A stretch of DNA of 25,500 nt, from positions 1 through 25,500 of IMG/VR virus record IMGVR_UViG_3300042485_003650; one strand, written 5' to 3'. Numbering within the stretch: position 1 is the first letter of the stretch; each line of letters starts with the position of its first letter. Shown here one piece after another: positions 1 through 5,126 of the stretch. The notes under the pieces were generated by a model that was given only the letters and a program-made list of their open reading frames with translations, did no database searches and was not told where the DNA came from. The stretch is from a virus. The position numbers were made by a program, and so were the translations under genes.

Positions 1-2
1 CT

Positions 3-263
3 GTAAGAAGATTGCGTTCTCTAACCTTATCAAATAAGAATACACCATTTAAGATATGGGGTTCTACTTTAGAGGGTGATGATTATAGTGGGAGAGAAGT
101 GTTCACATTTAATGGACCGAGTAGAAACCCCGGTGTACCATACAACTATAATGCATACGGTTATATGATAATGTACGATATGAGTAAAGGGGATTACAGA
201 ACATTTGTGTACGATAACATAACGAAATTAGAACTTAACGGAGTAACATACGAAATAAATTAA
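3..263 (+). CDS. Partial hypothetical protein (5' end outside window)
   Basis: The reading frame is open from the left edge of the window to TAA at 261-263, and the first in-window ATG lies well inside it, so the true start is most likely upstream; a TTG at 12 is the only early alternative. The visible 86 residues are rich in Tyr, Asn and Gly, with no signal peptide, membrane segment or motif I recognise. The C-terminus (FVYDNITKLELNGVTYEIN) looks like a small beta-rich fold. It is 11 bases upstream of the next gene and reads with the same small-gene cluster. Function unknown. Confidence 0.6.
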   Translation, partial: VRRLRSLTLSNKNTPFKIWGSTLEGDDYSGREVFTFNGPSRNPGVPYNYNAYGYMIMYDMSKGDYRTFVYDNITKLELNGVTYEIN

Positions 264-274
264 AAATATATATT

Positions 275-586
275 ATGCCAATTAGACCAGGTAAATCAGA
301 AACAGAAGAGCAGTTCATTAGTAGATGTATGAGTGAAGAATCAGAATCATTCCCAGATGAACCACAAAGATATGCAGTTTGTAAATCTTATTACGATAGA
401 GATAAGATGAGTAAGATTACAGATACTAAAACAAAGGTAATGGCAAGAATTGCATTTGATTCTAAGTACGAAGGTATCAATCTACAAGAAGGTGGATTAG
501 AAGATGCATGTTGGGAAGGATATATTGCAATCGGCACAAAGGAGATGGGCGGAAGAAGCGTACCTAATTGCGTACCTGAAAAATAG
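275..586 (+). CDS. Small conserved phage protein with Cys motifs
   Basis: A 103-aa protein starting at ATG 275 behind an A/T-rich leader. It has two recognisable halves. The N-terminus reads EEQFISRCMSEE, then FPDEPQRYAVCKS, a pattern I know from short phage proteins, where it also occurs as the leading segment of larger head-related proteins. The C-terminus has ACWEGYIAIG and then VPNCVP, another short signature common in phage small proteins. The four Cys residues are spread over the protein and do not form an obvious zinc knuckle. The biochemical role is not known to me. It is followed 6 bases later by the 39-aa basic protein, so the two are probably co-transcribed. Confidence 0.75.
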   Translation: MPIRPGKSETEEQFISRCMSEESESFPDEPQRYAVCKSYYDRDKMSKITDTKTKVMARIAFDSKYEGINLQEGGLEDACWEGYIAIGTKEMGGRSVPNCVPEK

Positions 587-592
587 TAATAT

Positions 593-712
593 ATGGCAAA
601 GAGTATAAGTTCAAACAAAGTATCCTTTGGTAAAAGAAGTACTGGAAAAGCTAAGAAGGGTTACGGCCCTAAAGAACAGAAACCAAAACGATATAGAGGG
701 CAGGGTAGATAA
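593..712 (+). CDS. 39-aa basic small phage protein
   Basis: ATG at 593 (leader TAATAT) to TAA at 710-712 gives 39 residues. The protein is strongly basic, with a core VSFGKRSTGKAKKGYGPKEQ and the C-terminal tail KPKRYRGQGR. I recall very similar 35-45 aa Lys/Arg/Gly-rich proteins in Bacteroidota phages, so I treat it as real despite its size. The composition suggests binding to nucleic acid or an acidic partner, but that is inference from charge alone. It sits 6 bases after the upstream gene and is followed by an untranslated stretch with a terminator-like hairpin, so it looks like the last gene of its transcript. Confidence 0.7.
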   Translation: MAKSISSNKVSFGKRSTGKAKKGYGPKEQKPKRYRGQGR

Positions 713-787
713 TCAATCTGTACCCGTCAAATCCTCCGTTTGCCGAACCCAAATCCCAAAGGGGATACTTTATATATATCTTACTCT

Positions 788-812
788 AAAACCTCTTAAA
801 TGGGGTTTTTTT
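788..812 (+). terminator. Rho-independent terminator candidate
   Basis: AAAACC (788-793) can pair with GGTTTT (804-809) around a 10-base loop, and the run of T continues to 812. The stem is short and has only two G-C pairs, so it is a moderate candidate. A second small hairpin lies just upstream: ATCCC (753-757) with GGGAT (762-766) and an AAAG loop. Together they fit the end of the small-gene transcript. Apart from these and the promoter-like site further on, I see nothing in 713-932. Confidence 0.5.
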
Positions 813-879
813 ATGTCTAAAAGTTCTTAATTGATTATCAACGAGTTACGTCAAAAGGGTAAAAATAAGTGAAATAATG

Positions 880-911
880 CTTGGATTTATGAGCGAAAGG
901 TAGTATATTGT
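880..911 (+). promoter_or_regulatory. Weak Bacteroidota-type promoter candidate
   Basis: CTTG (880-883), a 20-base spacer and TATATTGT (904-911) line up with the two exact TTTG-N20-TATATTTG sites found later in the window, with three mismatches in the twelve defined bases. It lies about 20 bases before the start of the 58-aa gene and after a terminator-like hairpin, which is the right place for a promoter. Low to moderate confidence. Confidence 0.35.
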
Positions 912-932
912 GGTATAATCAAAAGATAAGTT

Positions 933-1109
933 ATGAACAGATTACAAAATGAGTATTTGAACCTCGCAATCGGAACTTGCCTTTCAACTTTGGGTAAGGT
1001 AGATACCGATTTTATTAAAGCATTTCTTATGGGTGTTATCATTGGTAAACACAATAGAGATGTTTCAACCGAAGAACTTCAATTCATTACTAACCTTAAA
1101 ATCAAATAA
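933..1109 (+). CDS. 58-aa hypothetical protein
   Basis: ATG 933 to TAA 1107-1109 gives 58 residues. The leader AGATAAGTT directly before ATG is shared with the genes at 1113 and 1653, which supports the start. The middle (FIKAFLMGVIIGKH) is a hydrophobic stretch but short for a membrane helix and flanked by charged residues, so a small helical soluble protein is as likely. The next gene starts 3 bases after the stop, implying one operon. Function unknown. Confidence 0.6.
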   Translation: MNRLQNEYLNLAIGTCLSTLGKVDTDFIKAFLMGVIIGKHNRDVSTEELQFITNLKIK

Positions 1110-1112
1110 GTT

Positions 1113-1229
1113 ATGAGCCAGTCAGAGTTAGAAACCATCAAAGCTGATATTCAGAAAGGATATGATGAACTGATGAAAGAAAACCAACGTATCACCGAAT
1201 GGATGAAAAGTGTTGGATTGACAAAATAA
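1113..1229 (+). CDS. 38-aa coiled-coil-like hypothetical protein
   Basis: ATG 1113 to TAA 1227-1229 gives 38 residues, preceded by AAATAAGTT like its neighbours. The sequence (SQSELETIKADIQKGYDELM and onward) is charged and heptad-like, predicting a single amphipathic helix or short coiled coil. The tight spacing to the 58-aa gene and the shared leader are the main reasons to believe it is translated. Function unknown; the small size leaves some chance it is spurious. Confidence 0.5.
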   Translation: MSQSELETIKADIQKGYDELMKENQRITEWMKSVGLTK

Positions 1230-1314
1230 TTCCACTTTCCCTATGTTTTGGGATTTCTGACATATATTTATGGTAGAGGGCAAACATAAATCATAAAACA
1301 TAATTCCTAAAACA

Positions 1315-1346
1315 TTTGGATTTCTCAAATATATTTCGTATATTTG
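1315..1346 (+). promoter_or_regulatory. Bacteroidota-type promoter, exact match
   Basis: TTTG (1315-1318), a 20-base spacer, then TATATTTG (1339-1346). This matches the known Bacteroidota primary-sigma consensus (TTTG near -33, TAnnTTTG near -7). Transcription would begin around 1350-1355, giving an untranslated leader of about 300 bases before the next start codon at 1653. The same layout with the same spacer length occurs at 2419-2450. The upstream stretch 1230-1314 holds only weak A/T-rich pairing (1242-1249 with 1295-1302). Confidence 0.75.
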
Positions 1347-1352
1347 TGTATT

Positions 1353-1640
1353 ACTTTATCTAAGGTGGTTTCACCAACCATTTGAACCTGGAAACTATTA
1401 AGGGAGATAATAGACAATTGAGGTCGTAGTTGAAATACTACCGTAGTGATACCGATGAGGGAACTGGACGATAATACTCAATGGTAGGGTACTCATTTCA
1501 GGAGTATTTCTTATCACCCACCTATTCTATTTACGCTACATTGGTAGTATTATAGAGTGAGTATTGTGGGACTGATAGGATAGGTGTATCTAATTCAGAA
1601 GTATAGCAGTTTGACACTATAGCTGCTTAGCTTAAAACAA
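1353..1640 (+). ncRNA. Putative structured RNA or long structured leader
   Basis: About 290 bases without a plausible reading frame, starting just after an exact promoter. Strong pairings seen by eye: CACCTATTCTAT (1519-1530) with ATAGGATAGGTG (1575-1586), 12 bp with one G-U; inside it CTAC-ATTG-GTAG (1536-1547); CTATTA (1395-1400) with TAATAG (1408-1413); GTAGT (1426-1430) with ACTAC (1437-1441), which competes with a longer pairing of AATACTACC (1434-1442) to GGTAGTATT (1543-1551); AATACTC (1473-1479) with GAGTATT at 1502-1508 or the second copy at 1559-1565; and AGCAGTT (1605-1611) with AGCTGCT (1621-1627). The mutually exclusive helices resemble a switch. No final poly-U is present, so it could be a riboregulatory leader of the 1653 gene or a processed RNA. 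I do not recognise a known RNA family. Confidence 0.45.
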
Positions 1641-1652
1641 TAAAAATAAGTT

Positions 1653-1907
1653 ATGACTAAAGAGCAACAAGAAGCACAAATACTATTCAGGTATGAGCAA
1701 TTAGACGCTGAAAAGATTAAAGGATTTCTAATTATTGTATCAGAGACAATGGAAAACAATAGAAAGCATCCTTACTATAATCTTACTAAAGGTATAATTG
1801 ATTCAGTATATAAGTTTAGTAATATGAGCTTTAAACAATTTAAATCTCTGTATTATTTCGTCAATAGTTGCAATAAGAAGACAGTAGGTAACACAAAAAG
1901 TTTCTAA
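1653..1907 (+). CDS. 84-aa hypothetical protein
   Basis: ATG 1653 behind AAATAAGTT, the same leader as the genes at 933 and 1113. The protein is Lys/Tyr/Phe-rich, mainly helical by composition (KEQQEAQILFRYEQLDAEKI at the N-terminus, FKQFKSLYYFVNSCNKK near the C-terminus) and has no recognisable motif. It is the first gene after the long structured untranslated region and so would be the target if that region acts in cis. The next gene begins 18 bases after its stop. Function unknown. Confidence 0.65.
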   Translation: MTKEQQEAQILFRYEQLDAEKIKGFLIIVSETMENNRKHPYYNLTKGIIDSVYKFSNMSFKQFKSLYYFVNSCNKKTVGNTKSF

Positions 1908-1908
1908 G

Positions 1909-1926
1909 TAGAGTGTTATAACTCTA
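1909..1926 (+). promoter_or_regulatory. Intercistronic hairpin touching the next start codon
   Basis: TAGAGT (1909-1914) pairs perfectly with ACTCTA (1921-1926) around a 6-base loop. The last A of the 3' arm is the first base of the ATG at 1926, and the hairpin begins just after the preceding stop at 1905-1907. Ribosomes finishing the upstream gene would melt it, so translational coupling is a reasonable inference. Confidence 0.4.
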
Positions 1927-2291
1927 TGAGAGTTTTACTAATGTGTTTCAGCAGTACTGAAGATTACCGAAATAAGTTACAGGAGATAAGAGAAGTATTC
2001 CGACCTAATAGTAATATATTTGTATTACAGAATCGTTTTGATGAGAATGAAATCTTCATCACGTTTAATACAGAATATAACTTTAAGATAGCTGGATGCA
2101 TCAAGATAAATAAGAAAAAGAATACCCTTTTCACGATTGATGCCGTTAACTACTTATCTATACAGGAAAATGGTGTGATAGTTAAAGATTGGATACCTAA
2201 TTGGAATGAGTTTGAGAACTGTTTATTACTTATGAGAGATGGAGAGTTTTCAGTTATTCCAACAAAGATTAAAGAGGTTATTAAATTATAG
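1926..2291 (+). CDS. 121-aa hypothetical phage protein
   Basis: ATG 1926 to TAG 2289-2291. A mixed alpha/beta protein: the N-terminal half alternates short strands (SNIFVLQNRF, NEIFITFNTEYNFKIAG), followed by TLFTIDAVNYLSIQENG, a Trp-rich stretch (VKDWIPNWNEFENCLLLMRD) and FSVIPTKIKEVIKL. The layout resembles small phage proteins of early regions, but I cannot name a family. It is the last gene before a strong terminator, so the 1653 and 1926 genes form a two-gene transcript from the promoter at 1315-1346. An in-frame ATG at 1941 is an alternative start. Confidence 0.7.
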   Translation: MRVLLMCFSSTEDYRNKLQEIREVFRPNSNIFVLQNRFDENEIFITFNTEYNFKIAGCIKINKKKNTLFTIDAVNYLSIQENGVIVKDWIPNWNEFENCLLLMRDGEFSVIPTKIKEVIKL

Positions 2292-2297
2292 AGATAT

Positions 2298-2353
2298 TGA
2301 TACTGCACATACATTAAAGTTTGCCGACATTTTGTTATTTCAACGCAGTATCA
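2298..2353 (+). repeat. 9-bp inverted repeat before terminator
   Basis: TGATACTGC (2298-2306) and GCAGTATCA (2345-2353) are perfect inverted repeats separated by 38 bases. The right arm ends 6 bases before the terminator stem. This would form a stable closing helix in the 3' untranslated region of the preceding transcript; a protected 3' end or a small RNA released from the mRNA end are both possible. Confidence 0.5.
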
Positions 2354-2359
2354 TTTATA

Positions 2360-2382
2360 GGGGGTTTAATACCCCCTTTTTT
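2360..2382 (+). terminator. Strong rho-independent terminator
   Basis: GGGGG (2360-2364), a 7-base loop TTTAATA, CCCCC (2372-2376), then six T (2377-2382), with A2359 able to add a pair. This is the clearest intrinsic terminator in the first third of the window. It ends the 1653-2291 transcript and insulates the next unit, whose promoter lies 37 bases downstream. Confidence 0.85.
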
Positions 2383-2418
2383 ATGTCCATAAATAATATA
2401 AAGAAAGTGTAAAATATA

Positions 2419-2450
2419 TTTGGAAATGTCACTATTTATTCGTATATTTG
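2419..2450 (+). promoter_or_regulatory. Bacteroidota-type promoter, exact match
   Basis: TTTG (2419-2422), a 20-base spacer, TATATTTG (2443-2450). It is identical in both elements and spacing to the site at 1315-1346. The expected transcript start is near 2455-2458, about 15 bases before the ATG at 2472, which rules out the upstream TTG at 2448 as the start of the following gene. Confidence 0.8.
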
Positions 2451-2471
2451 TATAAATCAAACAACAAAACA

Positions 2472-2639
2472 ATGACAAACACAAAAGAAATGACAAGAAA
2501 AGAAGCGGCAATCATTATGAAAAAGTATGAAAAGTATGGTGGAATTGGATGGAACGGAACATTCCCAAAGAAAGAATACTTTATCGCTAAACAAAGATGG
2601 AATGAAATAGTAAAAGAAGAAGAAAAATTAAGAAACTAA
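2472..2639 (+). CDS. 55-aa basic hypothetical protein
   Basis: I choose ATG 2472 because an in-frame TTG at 2448 lies inside the promoter -7 element. The protein has 55 residues with many Lys and Glu (TRKEAAIIMKKYEKYGGIGW, then QRWNEIVKEEEKLRN), predicted as two helices around a GGIGWNGTFPKKEYF turn. No known motif. It is the first gene of the unit driven by the promoter at 2419-2450 and is followed by an 8-bp hairpin. Confidence 0.65.
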   Translation: MTNTKEMTRKEAAIIMKKYEKYGGIGWNGTFPKKEYFIAKQRWNEIVKEEEKLRN

Positions 2640-2643
2640 ACAA

Positions 2644-2667
2644 AAGAGGGGTAACCAATCCCCTCTT
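2644..2667 (+). terminator. 8-bp hairpin, terminator-like without T tract
   Basis: AAGAGGGG (2644-2651) pairs perfectly with CCCCTCTT (2660-2667) around an 8-base loop. No T run follows (ACTAAAACAAA), so efficient intrinsic termination is doubtful; it may instead protect the 3' end of a processed transcript or reduce read-through to the next gene. Confidence 0.5.
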
Positions 2668-2684
2668 ACTAAAACAAATAATAT

Positions 2685-2843
2685 ATGAATACAGGAATTA
2701 CACAAACAGATTTTGAAAAACTACCAATGAACGAACAGCAATTTAGATGGGCTCTATTCATAGAAAGTGATGGGTATGCTAAAAATATATCTAAAAAAAG
2801 AATAGAAGAAATAGCAGAAAAATATAAAGTAAAATTAAAATAA
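2685..2843 (+). CDS. 52-aa hypothetical protein
   Basis: ATG 2685 (leader AATAATAT) to TAA 2841-2843. The 52 residues include FEKLPMNEQQFRWALFIESD and a basic helical tail (SKKRIEEIAEKYKVKLK). The Lys-rich C-terminus could bind DNA, but no motif supports that. The gene lies between two 8-bp hairpins (2644-2667 and 2853-2883), suggesting separate control of each small gene in this stretch. Function unknown. Confidence 0.55.
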   Translation: MNTGITQTDFEKLPMNEQQFRWALFIESDGYAKNISKKRIEEIAEKYKVKLK

Positions 2844-2852
2844 ATCACAAAA

Positions 2853-2883
2853 AAAGTCCCATTCAATTGTTGTTTGGGACTTT
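2853..2883 (+). terminator. 8-bp hairpin between small gene and endonuclease
   Basis: AAAGTCCC (2853-2860) pairs perfectly with GGGACTTT (2876-2883) around a 15-base loop. It is preceded by a run of A and followed by only three T, so it could act weakly in either direction as a terminator. It sits 9 bases after the stop of the 52-aa gene and 19 bases before the endonuclease start. Confidence 0.5.
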
Positions 2884-2902
2884 AACTTAATATATATTAT
2901 AG

Positions 2903-3433
2903 ATGGCAAACACAATAACACAAACCTGCACACACTGCGGAGAAACAAAACCCTTAGATAGAGAACATTACCATAGAAACAAAGGTAGAACCTGCGGATA
3001 TATGTCTTTATGTAAACCTTGTCAAATGAAAAAGGTTGAGAAATACAATAGAGAAAATCCAGATTATTGGGAAGCATACCGAATTAAAAGAGGAGATTAC
3101 ATCAGAGATTATTGGGAACATTATTACGAATTAGATACCTGTAAAATCTATGGTATTGTTTGTAAAGAAACAGGTGAAACTTATGTAGGTTTCACTCAAC
3201 ACAAAGATATAAACATAAGAGTATCTCGCCACAAAATGGATTACAAAAGTAGACATGGTGCTTATGTTAAACTACACGAAAGTATAGACAAATACGGTTG
3301 GGATGGACACGATGTAATACTAATTGAAGAGTTGAAAACAAAAGATAGAGCGAGAGGAATGGCACAAGAAACGTTTTGGATACGCCATTATCACAAAATG
3401 GGAAAGACATTAAACATAGCAAAGATAAAATAA
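2903..3433 (+). CDS. Zinc-finger GIY-YIG endonuclease
   Basis: A 176-aa protein with two parts. Residues 9-40 form a Cys4 finger (C9, C12, C37, C40) in the style CTHCGETKPL...CKPC, common on phage HNH and GIY-YIG nucleases. Residues 80-172 are a GIY-YIG nuclease domain: IYGI at 82-85, YVG at 94-96, a candidate catalytic Arg at 106 (NIRVSRHK), Glu at 156 (AQETFWI) and Asn at 171. The family cuts DNA using one metal ion; free-standing members in phages are often homing endonucleases. The gene lies 6 bases upstream of a DNA methyltransferase, so a selfish mobile gene or a role with the methylase are both open. The domain call is firm; the role in homing is inference. Confidence 0.85.
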   Translation: MANTITQTCTHCGETKPLDREHYHRNKGRTCGYMSLCKPCQMKKVEKYNRENPDYWEAYRIKRGDYIRDYWEHYYELDTCKIYGIVCKETGETYVGFTQHKDINIRVSRHKMDYKSRHGAYVKLHESIDKYGWDGHDVILIEELKTKDRARGMAQETFWIRHYHKMGKTLNIAKIK

Positions 3434-3439
3434 AGTTAT

Positions 3440-4924
3440 ATGAAATTATTATTAGGAGATTGTTTAGATAAATTAAAAGAATTAGAAGACAATTCAGTAG
3501 ATAGTATAGTTACAGACCCACCATACGGATTAGCATTTATGGGTAAGAAATGGGATTACGATGTTCCATCACAGGCTATTTGGGAAGAGTGCCTTCGTGT
3601 TCTTAAACCAGGAGGTCATATCCTTTCATTTGCAGGTAGCCGAACATATCACAGAATGGCAGTAAGGATTGAAGATGCAGGGTTTGAGATTAGAGACCAG
3701 ATTATGTGGATATATGGTAGTGGGTTTCCTAAGTCTCATAACATAGGTAAAGCAATAGATAAGATTGAAGGTAATGAGAGAGAGGTAGTTGGAGAAAATC
3801 CAAATAAGAAAGGTAGAAAATCTGACGGTAAAGGTTCTTTTGTAAGTGATACTTTATTAGGCAAAGGAGAAAATGCAGGAGTTTATGTTGATAAAGGAAA
3901 CTCTCAATGGGAGGGTTGGGGAACTGCTCTTAAACCAGCACATGAACCAATCGTTATGGCTAGAAAACCATTAATTGGGACAGTTGCGGACAATGTATTA
4001 GAATATGGTGTAGGTGGATTAAACATAGATGGTTGTAGAATTGGATATACAGATGATTATGATAAGAAACATCAAGAAGATATTAGAAAAGGAACTGGCA
4101 CATTCTTTGGTGGTAATGGAACATCTAAATCGGAACAAGTTGATATGAATGGTAGATTTCCTGCAAACATTATCTTTGAATGCACTTGTGAAAAAGTAAT
4201 TGAAGGAGATAAAGGAGAAATTAAATATAGTTCAGGTAGTAGAGATAATGTAAATCTAACTCATGAATGGGGATATAATGATATACAAAGAACAAATTAT
4301 ACTGATACAGGTAATATACACACAGACCCTAACTGCCCTTGCTACATATTAGACCAACAAAGTGGTAATAAGAAATCAACTAAAAGAGGAGCACATAACA
4401 ATAAGAAAACAGAATACACTAACACTTATACTCCATCAAATGCATTATATAGTGATGATAATACCTACGGAGATGAAGGTGGAGCAAGCAGGTTCTTCTA
4501 TTGCCCGAAAGCATCAAAGAAGGATAGGAACGAAGGGTGTGATGAGTTAGAGGAAAAGCAAAGACCAGGTCAAACTGGTAAAGGTAACTACTCATCATCA
4601 GTATATTGTAAAGATTGTGGTAAAACTCATAATGGAACAAATGACCATAGTGAGTGTAATGATGATGTAGAATATAGACCATCTACTACTACAACAAAAA
4701 ACAATCACCCAACCGTTAAACCAACCGAACTAATGAAATACCTTATTCGTTTAGTGACACCAAAAGGTGGAGTAGTATTAGACCCGTTTATGGGTAGTGG
4801 TTCGACAGGTAAAGCGGCAGTATTAGAAGGTATGGAGTTTATCGGTATAGAAAGAGAGGAAGAGTATTATGAAATCGCAAAGCAAAGAATACAAAATGAA
4901 ACTAATAAAAGAAAATTCTGGTAA
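3440..4924 (+). CDS. Beta-class DNA methyltransferase (N6-A or N4-C)
   Basis: A 494-aa S-adenosylmethionine-dependent DNA methyltransferase. The catalytic DPPY motif is at residues 26-29, and the SAM-binding motif DPFMGSG is at 448-454 near the C-terminus, the order of the beta class. HPTVKP before the SAM motif is also typical. The 420-residue region between them is long and holds several Cys-rich patches, including CxxC at 390-393 with H397, H403 and C406, which look like a zinc site, and CPCYIL further upstream. DPPY implies methylation of an exocyclic amino group, adenine N6 or cytosine N4; the target sequence cannot be read from the protein. A phage methylase with no cognate restriction enzyme visible usually protects phage DNA from host restriction. 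Confidence 0.93.
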   Translation: MKLLLGDCLDKLKELEDNSVDSIVTDPPYGLAFMGKKWDYDVPSQAIWEECLRVLKPGGHILSFAGSRTYHRMAVRIEDAGFEIRDQIMWIYGSGFPKSHNIGKAIDKIEGNEREVVGENPNKKGRKSDGKGSFVSDTLLGKGENAGVYVDKGNSQWEGWGTALKPAHEPIVMARKPLIGTVADNVLEYGVGGLNIDGCRIGYTDDYDKKHQEDIRKGTGTFFGGNGTSKSEQVDMNGRFPANIIFECTCEKVIEGDKGEIKYSSGSRDNVNLTHEWGYNDIQRTNYTDTGNIHTDPNCPCYILDQQSGNKKSTKRGAHNNKKTEYTNTYTPSNALYSDDNTYGDEGGASRFFYCPKASKKDRNEGCDELEEKQRPGQTGKGNYSSSVYCKDCGKTHNGTNDHSECNDDVEYRPSTTTTKNNHPTVKPTELMKYLIRLVTPKGGVVLDPFMGSGSTGKAAVLEGMEFIGIEREEEYYEIAKQRIQNETNKRKFW

Positions 4925-4925
4925 T

Positions 4926-5126
4926 ATGAAATGGATTAAGCTAGGAAGTTGGTTAGAGTTTTTAATAGAAATAATTACATTCGGATATGGAGAGCGTTTA
5001 GCACTTTTGATTGCAAAACGCTTCTTCAATTCGGATAGTTGTGGATGCTGTGAAAGGAAGCAATGGTTGAATCGTTTAACTAATCCGCAATACGATGGAG
5101 AGTGTAACCAAATAAAATTATTCTAA
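4926..5126 (+). CDS. 66-aa small phage protein with CGCC motif
   Basis: I choose ATG 4926, one base after the methylase stop, over an in-frame ATG at 4869 inside the methylase gene. The 66-aa protein has a hydrophobic N-terminal half (WLEFLIEIITFGYGERLALL) and a C-terminal signature CGCCERKQWLNRL, a Cys-rich pattern followed by a basic helix that I recognise from many small phage proteins of unknown function. A further Cys lies near the end (YDGECNQ). Three closely spaced Cys suggest metal binding. Its TAA overlaps the next ATG by one base (TAATG), so translation is probably coupled. Confidence 0.7.
   Translation: MKWIKLGSWLEFLIEIITFGYGERLALLIAKRFFNSDSCGCCERKQWLNRLTNPQYDGECNQIKLF

Noticed and set aside
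627-830. 67-aa + strand frame from 627
   Set aside because: It starts with a non-ATG codon, overlaps the better 39-aa gene in another frame and runs through a terminator-like hairpin.
1128-1328. 66-aa minus-strand frame
   Set aside because: It lies opposite a + strand gene and across a promoter; all other genes are on the + strand, and the protein shows no motif.
1372-1390. GGTTCAAAT on the minus strand, like a tRNA T-loop
   Set aside because: The flanking bases do not form a 5-bp T stem and no acceptor or anticodon arm is present on either strand.
1451-1475. CCGATGAG...CGATAA, like a hammerhead ribozyme core
   Set aside because: The CTGATGA and GAAA core sequences are not met and the required stems cannot be drawn.
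4362-4682. Alternative frames within the methyltransferase
   Set aside because: The methyltransferase frame is continuous with known motifs on both sides; the other frames have no motifs and lie inside it.
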